DNA of 41,288 nucleotides from a virus, in the IMG/VR virus record IMGVR_UViG_3300035670_012629, positions 1 through 41,288 of that record. One strand, given 5' to 3'. Shown piece after piece: positions 25,065 to 33,222 of the stretch. The notes below the pieces were generated by a model. The model was given only the letters and a program-made list of their open reading frames with translations, was not told the origin of the DNA and did not search any database. Made by a program: the position numbers and the translations under genes. Every line of letters begins with the position of its first letter. Within the stretch, counting starts at the first letter, position 1.

Positions 25065-25427
25065 ATGGAAGAACAAGTAGGTTACGGCAATTCAAAATCA
25101 GTTGTAGATTTCGAACAAAAATATCCTGAACTAGCATATGAATTTCAACAAGTTCAAAAAGAACAATATGAATTGTTTGCTAGTAAAATGATGGACTATG
25201 GTCTTCAAAACATTGCTCTAGGTTCTACTTTAGAAAAAGAAGAAGATATTAAGCTATCTATCACAGGTATTTGGCTTCGTTGTAATGATAAAATCAATCG
25301 TTTAAAAAATATACTCCAACGTAATGGAAAAAATTATGTAGCTGGAGAAGCAATGATTGATAGTTTTATAGATATTTCAAACTATGGAATTATCGCTCAG
25401 TTAGTTTTGAGAGGTAAGTGGAAATGA
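25065..25427 (+). CDS. Nmad1 (DUF1599) nucleotide-modification-associated protein
   Basis: This 120-residue protein has the DUF1599 pattern: KMMDYGLQNIALG (central), LSITGIWLRCNDKINRLKNIL, then a helix with DSFIDISNYGIIAQLVLRGKW at the end. The family is called nucleotide modification associated domain 1 because it was linked to modified-base pathways in phages; its biochemical role is not settled. In this phage it fits with the 7-deazaguanine cassette. The ATG at 25065 is preferred over an upstream TTG that overlaps the clamp-loader gene. It is ATGA-coupled to the next gene. Confidence 0.72.
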   Translation: MEEQVGYGNSKSVVDFEQKYPELAYEFQQVQKEQYELFASKMMDYGLQNIALGSTLEKEEDIKLSITGIWLRCNDKINRLKNILQRNGKNYVAGEAMIDSFIDISNYGIIAQLVLRGKWK

Positions 25428-26791
25428 AAAAATTAATACTTTTTGATTTAGATGGTGTTATAACAGATACAAAGCACATTCATTATGAAGCTTTGAACGA
25501 TGCCATTTCATCATTTGATAAAAAATATATTATTACTCCTCAGGAACACGTATCTCGTTATGATGGTTTAAAAACCGGAACAAAGTTAAATATGTTAACT
25601 GAAGAGAAAGGTTTACCTATTGATGCCCATAAAGAAATTTACAACAAAAAACAAGAATTAACTATTTATCATTTTTCTCAAATACAAGTAGATGAAAGAA
25701 TGGTTGATATTTTTAAATCTTTAAGAGCTGAAGGATATCTTTTAGGTTGTTGTACTAATTGCATTCGTAGGACAGCATTAGTAGCTTTAGCTAAAACTGG
25801 GGTCATCGAATATCTTGATGTTGTTGTAACTAATGATGATGTTAAAAATCCTAAACCTCACCCCGAAATCTACTGGAAAGCAATGTCAATGATGAGTTGC
25901 CTCCCAGAGGAAACTTTAATTGTTGAAGACTCACCTCAAGGACTATTATCAGCTACCCGTTCTAAAGCAGACGTTTTAAGAGTAAATAATTCTTTAGATG
26001 TTGATTTAAAGAAAATAAATCAAAAACTAAATGTGAAAAAGAAAATTATTAATAAGTGGTCCGATCCTAAAATGAATATTCTTATTCCAATGGCGGGTGC
26101 AGGATCTAGATTTGCTAAAGTAGGATATTCATTCCCAAAACCTCTCATTGATGTTCGCAATAAACCTATGATTCAGGTTGTAACGGAATCAATGAATATT
26201 GAAGCTACTTATATTTATATTGTTCAAAAAGAACACCGGCAAAAATTTAATTTAGATACTCTTTTAAATTTAATTACCCCTAATTGTAAAATAGTAGAAA
26301 TTGAGGGTATCACTGAGGGTGCAGCTTGTAGCACTTTATTAGCAAAAGAACACATTAATAATGATTCACCTCTTATTATTACAAATTCTGATCAATTCAT
26401 AGAGTGGAATTCAACAGAGTTTATGTATCAAATGAATGAAAAAGGATTTGATGGTGGTATTATTTCATTTCCTGCTACCCATCCAAAATGGTCATTTGCT
26501 AAAACTGATGAAAATAATATTGTACTAGAGGTAGCAGAAAAAAATCCAATTTCAAATCAAGCTACTGCTGGGATCTATTACTGGAAACAAGGTTCAGATT
26601 ATGTAAAATACGCTGAACAAATGATCGCTAAAGATATTAGAGTAAATAACGAATTCTATGTCTGCCCAGTTTATAATGAGGCAATTCAGGATGGTAAAAT
26701 AATTTATAATTACAGCATTGACGCTGATAAGATGTGGGGATTAGGTACACCTGAGGATTTAAATTATTATTTAGAAAATTATGAGGGTTGA
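25424..26791 (+). CDS. Fusion of HAD phosphatase and sugar nucleotidyltransferase
   Basis: A 455-residue two-domain protein. Residues 1-200 are a beta-phosphoglucomutase-type HAD hydrolase: FDLDGVITDT (7-16, nucleophile D8 and D10), CCTNCIRR region, KNPKPHPE and VEDSPQGL. Residues 217-455 are a nucleotidyltransferase of the RmlA/GlmU fold: MNILIPMAGAGSRF (217-230), KPLIDVRNKPM, and NSDQFIEW with the metal Asp. It would dephosphorylate or isomerise a sugar phosphate and activate it as an NDP-sugar. This opens the glycan island. The start is the ATG in the ATGA overlap, not the GTG 6 nt upstream. Confidence 0.85.
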   Translation: MKKLILFDLDGVITDTKHIHYEALNDAISSFDKKYIITPQEHVSRYDGLKTGTKLNMLTEEKGLPIDAHKEIYNKKQELTIYHFSQIQVDERMVDIFKSLRAEGYLLGCCTNCIRRTALVALAKTGVIEYLDVVVTNDDVKNPKPHPEIYWKAMSMMSCLPEETLIVEDSPQGLLSATRSKADVLRVNNSLDVDLKKINQKLNVKKKIINKWSDPKMNILIPMAGAGSRFAKVGYSFPKPLIDVRNKPMIQVVTESMNIEATYIYIVQKEHRQKFNLDTLLNLITPNCKIVEIEGITEGAACSTLLAKEHINNDSPLIITNSDQFIEWNSTEFMYQMNEKGFDGGIISFPATHPKWSFAKTDENNIVLEVAEKNPISNQATAGIYYWKQGSDYVKYAEQMIAKDIRVNNEFYVCPVYNEAIQDGKIIYNYSIDADKMWGLGTPEDLNYYLENYEG

Positions 26792-27107
26792 TAGGATAGA
26801 AGATATGAAAGGTGGTTGGTTTGTAGGTAATTTTGAACCTACAGCTTATAAAACCAATGAATTTGAAGTATCTTATAAAGTACACCCTGCAGGCGAACAA
26901 TGGGATTTTCACTACCATACTGAGGTCACAGAAATAAATTATTTAGTTAAGGGAACAATGACATTACAAGGCCAAATGTTAATGTCAGGTGATATCTTTA
27001 CCCTAGAACCCTATGAAATAGCCAACCCCGAATTTTTAACTGATTGTGAAATTGTTTGTGTAAAAACCCCATCAGCTAACGATAAAATAAGTTTTATTAT
27101 ACAATGA
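26781..27107 (+). CDS. Cupin-domain protein
   Basis: A 108-residue single-domain cupin: WDFHYHTEVTEINYLVKG (about 41-58) is cupin motif 1 with HxH and a Glu, and MSGDIFTLEP is in the motif 2 region, though the second His is replaced. It could be a sugar epimerase/isomerase helper or binding protein. It overlaps the nucleotidyltransferase by 11 nt and is followed by an ATGA overlap. Similar cupins accompany sugar-nucleotide genes, but the exact reaction is not evident. Confidence 0.75.
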   Translation: MRVDRIEDMKGGWFVGNFEPTAYKTNEFEVSYKVHPAGEQWDFHYHTEVTEINYLVKGTMTLQGQMLMSGDIFTLEPYEIANPEFLTDCEIVCVKTPSANDKISFIIQ

Positions 27108-27544
27108 TATTAATTAGCCATAGAGGAAATATTTCGGGCCCCAACCCTGAACGTGAAAATCAACCTGAACACATTGCTGAAGCCCTAAATAAAGGTTTTG
27201 ATGTTGAAATTGATGTTTGGTTTACAGAAGGCAAGTTTATGTTAGGTCACGATGAACCTCAATATGAATTTCCATTTGAATTGATTGACCAAGCTTTTCC
27301 AAAATTGTGGATCCATTGTAAAAATATGGATGCACTTTCAAAATTTAATGAATTAGATCCCCACGGAAGTAAAGTAAATTATTTTATGCACGAAAATGAC
27401 CTTGGAGTTTTAACATCTAAAGGTTATATTTGGTCAACAAATTTGTTTGATAGAGGTATTTTAGTTATGCCAGAGTTAGTTAATAAAGAACCTAACGAAA
27501 AAACACTTGGTGTTTGTAGTGATTATATAGAAAAATATAAATAA
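27104..27544 (+). CDS. GDPD-like (PI-PLC superfamily) short protein
   Basis: A 146-residue protein with the first half of glycerophosphodiester phosphodiesterase signatures: SHRGN (5-9), ENQPEHI (19-25), FDVEIDVW (32-39) and LGHDEP (47-52). Known GDPDs are about 240-300 residues, so this is a compact version of the barrel; LWIHCKN and YFMHENDLGVLTSKGYIW supply later strands. It is therefore a short family of its own rather than a visible truncation. Substrate unknown; a phosphosugar or phospholipid headgroup diester is possible. Confidence 0.65.
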   Translation: MILISHRGNISGPNPERENQPEHIAEALNKGFDVEIDVWFTEGKFMLGHDEPQYEFPFELIDQAFPKLWIHCKNMDALSKFNELDPHGSKVNYFMHENDLGVLTSKGYIWSTNLFDRGILVMPELVNKEPNEKTLGVCSDYIEKYK

Positions 27545-28239
27545 TGGAAAATTTTAATTATTATTGCAATTTACACGGATCAGATAAGGGTGATGCTTTT
27601 AATAATAGTAATCAATATGCAAATTATTATGAATCCTGGTTTTTTCCAATAAAATATACTGCTACCAATATTTGTGAAATAGGTGTGTATAATGGATCTT
27701 CATTAAAAGCTTATAAAGATTATTTCCCTAATGCTCATATAATAGGTTTAGATATAGATGATAAATCTGAATATAATACAGATAGGATTACAACAAAAAT
27801 TTTAAATCAAGCTTATATTGAATCCCTAAATGAATTTGTTTTAGAATGTCAATCTAAATCTATATTATTTGATTTCATATTAGATGATGGTTCACACGAT
27901 GTGTCTCACCAACAATTGAGTTTTGGTGTATTATTTCCTCTTATTAAACCTGGGGGGTTTTATATTATAGAAGATTTATGTGCGAGTCACTTTGTTTTAG
28001 GTGAAAGTTTATATGGTTACAGAACATCTATTAATAAAAAAAGAAATAATACTCATAAATTTTTAATAGAAAGACCATTTTATTCACCCTGGATTAGTGA
28101 AGATAATTTAACTTATATTGAAAATAATGTAAATTATGTTTCAACTTTTGATAGATTGAATCATCAATGGCAAGCCACATTCAGATGTAATAATGGATAT
28201 CCTGCTCGTTCAATTACATCTATAATAAAAAAATTATAA
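27544..28239 (+). CDS. SAM-dependent methyltransferase (macrocin-O-methyltransferase-like)
   Basis: A 231-residue class I methyltransferase. SAM motif I is ICEIGVYNGSSLKAY (about 43-57), with HIIGLDIDD as motif II and FDFILDDGSHDVSHQQ (metal/acceptor Asp and His) followed by LIKPGGFYIIEDL. The N-terminal DKGDAFN is typical of sugar O-methyltransferases related to TylE/demethylmacrocin enzymes. It probably methylates a sugar made in this island. One-base overlaps link it to both neighbours. Confidence 0.75.
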   Translation: MENFNYYCNLHGSDKGDAFNNSNQYANYYESWFFPIKYTATNICEIGVYNGSSLKAYKDYFPNAHIIGLDIDDKSEYNTDRITTKILNQAYIESLNEFVLECQSKSILFDFILDDGSHDVSHQQLSFGVLFPLIKPGGFYIIEDLCASHFVLGESLYGYRTSINKKRNNTHKFLIERPFYSPWISEDNLTYIENNVNYVSTFDRLNHQWQATFRCNNGYPARSITSIIKKL

Positions 28240-29066
28240 TGATAAAAATTGATTACACAGGCCCTAAAATAAAAATAGAAACTAAAAAAGTTTCTAATAT
28301 TTACTCTTGCCCTTTAAAATTATCTATAAAAACTCATATAGGTAAAAGAGAAGTATGGGCTTGTGAAATGGGAGATCATCATTGGGCTGTTTATGAAAAT
28401 GATTCTATTTTTGACATTGATATCAAAGACTCAACTGGGGAACAAGTACTATATAGAGAATGGAATATATTAGAAGATGGTTCAGATTTAGCTAAAGCTT
28501 TATACTTATATTGTTCTAAAAAAAACAACACTAGAGGTATTGCTATTGGCACACACGATGGTGAATTTGGAGAATGGGTACCCGCTGTTAAAAATTATAA
28601 GACAGATGCTATTTTAATTGAGGCAAGTATCCCTCAATTTACAAAATTATCTTCCCATTATTTAGGTTATCCAAATGTAACTTTAATTAATAATTTAGTT
28701 ACAACTAATGGGCAAGAAGTTGAATTCTTTGAAGGTGGAGCTGGCTATACTAATTCAGTAAAAGAAAATGTAATTCGTTCTTGGGAGAAAGAAGAAATTC
28801 ATTCAACAAAACGATCCTCAATTTCAATTAATTCAATTTTAGAAAATTCAAAACCTATTGATTGGTTACATTTAGATATTGAGGGTTACGATGGTGAATT
28901 AATAAAAGGTATTTATCCTCATTTATTACCTCCCTTTATAATTTTTGAACACAATAATCTATCTGAGATTGATAAACTAGATATTATATCTTACCTTGAA
29001 AACAAAGAATATAACATTTTTAAAGAAGATAGTGTTTCATATTTAGCAATTAAAAATAATGTTTAG
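28239..29066 (+). CDS. FkbM-type methyltransferase with N-terminal beta-domain
   Basis: A 275-residue protein. Residues about 1-80 are strand-rich (KLSIKTHIGKREVW, FDIDIKDSTGEQVL) and precede a FkbM-family fold: GIAIGTHDGEFGEWVP (SAM loop), AILIEAS, NVTLINNLV, and IDWLHLDIEGYDGELIKGI (the D-x-E-G-Y/H motif typical of FkbM). FkbM proteins O-methylate sugars or polyketides. It overlaps the aminotransferase by 8 nt. The N-terminal domain resembles those at 18656 and 32193 in pattern only. Confidence 0.75.
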   Translation: MIKIDYTGPKIKIETKKVSNIYSCPLKLSIKTHIGKREVWACEMGDHHWAVYENDSIFDIDIKDSTGEQVLYREWNILEDGSDLAKALYLYCSKKNNTRGIAIGTHDGEFGEWVPAVKNYKTDAILIEASIPQFTKLSSHYLGYPNVTLINNLVTTNGQEVEFFEGGAGYTNSVKENVIRSWEKEEIHSTKRSSISINSILENSKPIDWLHLDIEGYDGELIKGIYPHLLPPFIIFEHNNLSEIDKLDIISYLENKEYNIFKEDSVSYLAIKNNV

Positions 29067-30252
29067 TCCTGAAAATAAAATTCCTCTATTTAAAGTCTTT
29101 ATGGCTGATACTGCGGCTGAAGAAGTATCAAAAGTTCTCAATAGTGGTTATATTGGGCAAGGCCCAAAAGTTGAACAATTTGAAAATCAACTTAAAAAAT
29201 ATTTTAACCATGATTATGTCCAAACCGTAAATTCTGGCACTTCAGCTTTACATTTGGCACTTCATTTACTTAAAAAACCAGTAAAATACAATAAAACCTA
29301 TGAAGGAGTTATTGGATATGAAACTGAATGGCCTGGTTTACAACCGGGTGATGAAGTATTAGCTACAGCTATGACTTGTACTGCTTCTAACTGGCCTATT
29401 TTAGCTCATGGTTTAAAAATTAAGTGGGTAGATATTGATCCTGAAACTTTAAATATGGATTTAGATGATCTAGCACGTAAAATTACTCCAACTACTAAAG
29501 CTATTATGTTGGTACATTGGGGTGGTTATCCAAATGATTTAGATAAAGTTAGAAAAATTCAAGATAAAGCTTACCACATGTATGGTTTTAAACCTGCAGT
29601 AATTGAAGATGGTGCTCATTCATTTGGTTCTACTTATAAAGGTAAACCAATTGGCACTCATGGTAATTTAACTATGTTTTCCTTACAAGCTATTAAACAC
29701 ATTACCTCAGTAGATGGTGGATTACTTCTTTCACCTCATAAAGATCTTCATAATAGAGGTAAATTAATTCGTTGGTACGGGATTGATCGTGACGGAGATA
29801 GAAAAGATTTTCGTTGTGAGGCTAATATCGAAGAATGGGGATATAAATTCCATATGAATGATGTTAATGCTACAGTAGGTATTGAAAATTTCAAACACGC
29901 TAAAGAAATTATTTCCAAACATAGAGAAAATGCTGCTTATTATGATGAACACCTTCAAAACATTCCCGGTGTAACTCTATTAAAACGTGAAAAAGGACAC
30001 GATTCAGCATTTTGGATTTATTCAATGTTAGTTGAAAATAGAGATGGATTTTATAAATGGATGGATGAATGTAAAATTGCAGTCTCTCAAGTTCATGAAC
30101 GAAACGATAAACATACTTGTGTTAAAGAATATCGTTCTTTTCTTCCGAATTTAGATCAAACAATTGGGAAAGTAGTTGCTATCCCAGTTGGTTGGTGGAT
30201 TACCCCAGAAGAAAGAGAATATATAGTAGATTGTATTAAAAAAGGATGGTAA
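29059..30252 (+). CDS. DegT/DnrJ/EryC1/StrS sugar aminotransferase
   Basis: A 397-residue PLP enzyme that aminates a keto-sugar nucleotide. N-terminal SGYIGQGPKVEQFE (29-42) and NSGTSALHLAL (58-68) are family signatures, D184 (VIEDGAHSFG) binds the pyridine nitrogen, and K213 (FSLQAIKH) is the PLP lysine. An insertion around 72-95 (KPVKYNKTYEGVIGYETEW) is larger than usual. It is followed by an overlapping GNAT gene, suggesting amination and then N-acetylation of one sugar. Confidence 0.93.
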   Translation: MFSPENKIPLFKVFMADTAAEEVSKVLNSGYIGQGPKVEQFENQLKKYFNHDYVQTVNSGTSALHLALHLLKKPVKYNKTYEGVIGYETEWPGLQPGDEVLATAMTCTASNWPILAHGLKIKWVDIDPETLNMDLDDLARKITPTTKAIMLVHWGGYPNDLDKVRKIQDKAYHMYGFKPAVIEDGAHSFGSTYKGKPIGTHGNLTMFSLQAIKHITSVDGGLLLSPHKDLHNRGKLIRWYGIDRDGDRKDFRCEANIEEWGYKFHMNDVNATVGIENFKHAKEIISKHRENAAYYDEHLQNIPGVTLLKREKGHDSAFWIYSMLVENRDGFYKWMDECKIAVSQVHERNDKHTCVKEYRSFLPNLDQTIGKVVAIPVGWWITPEEREYIVDCIKKGW

Positions 30253-30662
30253 CATTAAGACTCCTAACTAAAGAAGATTTACCATTTCTTTTAGAAGTTA
30301 GAAATGATTATTCTACTAGAAATAATCTAGAAAATAATTCTATTTTTACTTTAGAACAATGTCAAAATTGGTTTGATAATTTAAAATCTCATTGGTATAT
30401 TATTGAGGTAAATAGAGTTTCTGTAGGTTATCTTAGAACTAATGGAGATGAAATAGGATGTGATATTCATCCTAATTTTCGTAAAAAAGGTTATGCTAAA
30501 ATAGCTTATGAACTTTATTTAAAAGATAAAACTTATGCTAGTTTATGGGTTTTTAGTGATAACTTTGCTAAAAATTTATATTTAAAATTAGGTTTTAAAG
30601 AGACAGGCGAACATGAGTTTGTAAGAGGTAGAAGTTATATAAAGATGGAATATAAAAAATAA
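30246..30662 (+). CDS. GNAT N-acetyltransferase (first aminotransferase partner)
   Basis: A 138-residue GNAT acyltransferase: DLPFLLEVRN opening, IGCDIHPNFRKKGYAKIAYEL carrying the acetyl-CoA loop (R/Q-x-x-G-x-A), and AKNLYLKLGFKETG as the last conserved block. It probably N-acetylates the amino group introduced by the overlapping aminotransferase. It begins 7 nt inside that gene. Confidence 0.82.
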   Translation: MVTLRLLTKEDLPFLLEVRNDYSTRNNLENNSIFTLEQCQNWFDNLKSHWYIIEVNRVSVGYLRTNGDEIGCDIHPNFRKKGYAKIAYELYLKDKTYASLWVFSDNFAKNLYLKLGFKETGEHEFVRGRSYIKMEYKK

Positions 30663-30697
30663 AGAAATACAAAAAAAAATAAGATTTTAAAAAATTT

Positions 30698-31276
30698 ATG
30701 AAATTAAATATTTTATATATTGGTTACGAAAAAAGTAAAATCAAAGATTTTTTAGAAAAAACTGAAAATTTTTATTTTATTGACGGATCTGCTTATATAA
30801 CTTTAAATTTGATCCAAAAATATACCCCTGATTACATTATTCTTCACGGATGCCACAGCATTCTCTCAGAAGAAATTGTAAATTATTATGAACATAAAAT
30901 TATAAATTGTCACGGTGCCTATTTACCTTATAACAGAGGAAGACATCCTAATGTTTGGAGTGTTATAGACAATACCCCTAGTGGAGGTACTATTCACTTT
31001 ATTGATAAAAATATTGACAAAGGTAATATTTTATATAGAAAACAATATTATCCTACTGAAAATGATACATTAGCATCATCTTATTGGGCAATTAGAGATT
31101 TGTTAGAAGAAATGTTTTTAGAAATTTGGCCTCAAATTAAAAATAATTGCTATAATTTTGAAGAAATTAATTGGGATGAAGGAAGTATACATTATGGAAA
31201 AGATTTAAAAAAAGTAGACCATTTACTAATTAATGGTTGGGAAACTCTCCTATTAGATATAAAAAAATTACTATGA
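30698..31276 (+). CDS. Sugar N-formyltransferase
   Basis: A 192-residue formyltransferase-fold protein. The catalytic Asn-His-Asp set is N70, H72 (IINCHGAYLPYNRGRHPNVW) and D107 (NIDKGNIL); GGTIHFID at 96-103 is the TxH core strand. Substrates in this group are amino sugars such as dTDP-4-amino- or 3-amino-dideoxyhexoses, with N10-formyl-THF as donor. With two aminotransferases nearby, an N-formylamino sugar is likely. It is preceded by a 35-nt A/T-rich gap. Confidence 0.82.
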   Translation: MKLNILYIGYEKSKIKDFLEKTENFYFIDGSAYITLNLIQKYTPDYIILHGCHSILSEEIVNYYEHKIINCHGAYLPYNRGRHPNVWSVIDNTPSGGTIHFIDKNIDKGNILYRKQYYPTENDTLASSYWAIRDLLEEMFLEIWPQIKNNCYNFEEINWDEGSIHYGKDLKKVDHLLINGWETLLLDIKKLL

Positions 31277-32196
31277 ATCCTGCTATTTTAATTACAACTC
31301 ACCCTAATACCAATGAAAAAAATGATATTTTGATAAATTTTGGTAATTTTTTACAAAACTATCATATCCCTAGCTTCGTATTTTCAAACTACCCTACCAC
31401 CATCAACTCCCAGAAACTATTTACTGGTAGTTTTTTTTCTAACTATAATCCTGATGGTCCTAGTCAAGGTTTAATTTGGAAACAATTTAATAACTTTAAA
31501 CATTATAAATTAATCCCAAATTGGTGTTATTCTTTTATGCATTTGATCCTTTCTGGGGCAAAAATTTTAAAGAGCTTAGGTTATACTCACTTTATTTTTT
31601 TAATATATGATAGTGAACTTAACCACGAAAAAATTAAAAACTTTATTGAATATTCTATTAAAAAATTATCTGAAAAAAAAGGAATATTTGTTGAATATGA
31701 AGCAGGTTGGGAAAATTCTTTAAGTACTACACAATGTGCTTGTAATATAGATTTTTTCTTAAATCTTTTTGAACCAACCCTCCCAGATTATTTCGCTAAA
31801 AAATATTCTTTATTAGCTGAACATTATTGGTATGAAGTTATAAACTCTGATATAAAAGATATTGAAATTCTTGGAAGAGATAGTATTATAAAAACAATTT
31901 ATAATAGTGGGGATTGTAGTAAAGTTAATAATATACCCTATTTTTTAGGATATTTAGATTTTCAAGGTAAGTTTTTATTAAAATTAAATACATCTTTAAA
32001 TAATTTTAAAATGTATAACGAAAAAATAGAAATAAATAAGCAAGAATTTATAGAAGAAGATAATTATGTCTCTATTTATTTTACAGGAAATCCTTTTTCA
32101 AAATTTTATTTACAATTTCCAAATTGTGATGAAAAATATTTTTTATTTGAAGATATTCCTCGTTTTAGAAGTCATAATTTTTATAGAAAACAATGA
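31273..32196 (+). CDS. Glycosyltransferase-like protein (paralog-like to the gene at 4603)
   Basis: A 307-residue protein beginning with a Rossmann-like strand (PAILITTHPNT). HFIFLIYDSELN at about 112-123 is a possible DxD-type site, corresponding to YDVDL in the gene at 4603, and a beta-rich C-terminal domain follows. Both have the same two-part plan and similar size, suggesting a related GT-A family. I chose the ATG overlapping the formyltransferase stop (ATGA); an upstream TTG is not needed. Donor and acceptor are unknown. Confidence 0.45.
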   Translation: MNPAILITTHPNTNEKNDILINFGNFLQNYHIPSFVFSNYPTTINSQKLFTGSFFSNYNPDGPSQGLIWKQFNNFKHYKLIPNWCYSFMHLILSGAKILKSLGYTHFIFLIYDSELNHEKIKNFIEYSIKKLSEKKGIFVEYEAGWENSLSTTQCACNIDFFLNLFEPTLPDYFAKKYSLLAEHYWYEVINSDIKDIEILGRDSIIKTIYNSGDCSKVNNIPYFLGYLDFQGKFLLKLNTSLNNFKMYNEKIEINKQEFIEEDNYVSIYFTGNPFSKFYLQFPNCDEKYFLFEDIPRFRSHNFYRKQ

Positions 32197-33221
32197 TAGA
32201 TTTAAATAGTATAATAATTACCCTTGATGAAAGCGGTTTTCTTAAAGTTGAAAATCATTCCCAAGAACTAGTTCATATCCATTTTAAAAATCCAAAAGAC
32301 GGGTATTCTTTTTATGCAAATCACGATTTTGGACCAAAAACTTGGTGTATTGTAGATCCAACTCAAGCTAATTTTGATTTTATTTATATTGAACTTTTAT
32401 ATGAAAATAAAGTTTCATTGATAAAATACCATATTAAGGAAAAGCATTTTGAAGATATTTCAACACCTTTAGTTAAGTGTAGTAATTTTGATATAATTCC
32501 TAACACAACTACTTTTTTAATTGCGGCATATAAGGCACAAGATTTTATTTTAGAAACAATATTTTCTATAAAAAAACTTGAAACTCGATACCAAAAAATT
32601 GAAATATTAATAGGAATTGATAATTGCTTTCACACAACAAAAAAGTTAATTGAAAGTAAACTCCCAAATAATTTAAAAATATACTTCTTTGAAGAAAATG
32701 TAGGACCCTATCCTATTTTTAATACTCTTGCTGAAAAAGCTAAAGGATCTAGTATTATATTTTTTGGAGCTGATGACATAGCGATGCCTAATTTATTAGA
32801 AGTATTTAATAAAAATATTATTGAATACGATATGGTTAGATTTGGTTGTTATTCTTTTCAAGATGGTGATGACTACCTTTTAGAAGAAAATCTTAAACTC
32901 CACCCCGTTATTGTTGGGGGTTGTAAAGGAATTAAAAAATCTATATTTTTAAAATTAAATGGTTATTTAAAATGGAGAGCAAGTGCTGATGATGAATTTG
33001 GTAGGCGTGCTATTTCACAAAATGTTTCTTACATTGACCTAATTGAAGAACCTACTTTTTTATATAGACAACATCCTAATAGCATCTCAGCAAATCAATC
33101 TACCAATTTAAAATCTGTATTAAGAGCTTCTTATAGAGGAATATTAACTGATAGAATTAATAGCAACCATTTTCCTAATCCTGATAAGCTTTATACTGAG
33201 AATCCTATAAAAATATATTAA
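32193..33221 (+). CDS. GT2 glycosyltransferase with N-terminal beta-domain
   Basis: A 342-residue protein. The first 100 residues are strands without catalytic motifs (FLKVENHSQELVHIHFK, FDFIYIELLY); the GT2 domain follows: TTFLIAAYKAQDFILETI, EILIGIDN, FFEENVGPYPIFNTLAEKA, and FFGADDIAMPN with the DxD-like ADD. RASADDEFGRRA is the ED-like base region, and LYRQHPNSIS is seen in many GT2s. It transfers a sugar from an NDP donor. The start is ATGA-coupled to the preceding gene. Confidence 0.8.
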   Translation: MIDLNSIIITLDESGFLKVENHSQELVHIHFKNPKDGYSFYANHDFGPKTWCIVDPTQANFDFIYIELLYENKVSLIKYHIKEKHFEDISTPLVKCSNFDIIPNTTTFLIAAYKAQDFILETIFSIKKLETRYQKIEILIGIDNCFHTTKKLIESKLPNNLKIYFFEENVGPYPIFNTLAEKAKGSSIIFFGADDIAMPNLLEVFNKNIIEYDMVRFGCYSFQDGDDYLLEENLKLHPVIVGGCKGIKKSIFLKLNGYLKWRASADDEFGRRAISQNVSYIDLIEEPTFLYRQHPNSISANQSTNLKSVLRASYRGILTDRINSNHFPNPDKLYTENPIKIY

Positions 33222-33222
33222 A

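Noticed and set aside
31237-31272. TTG start for the glycosyltransferase at 31273
   Set aside because: The ATG at 31273 forms the ATGA overlap typical of this genome and begins right at the first strand of the fold.
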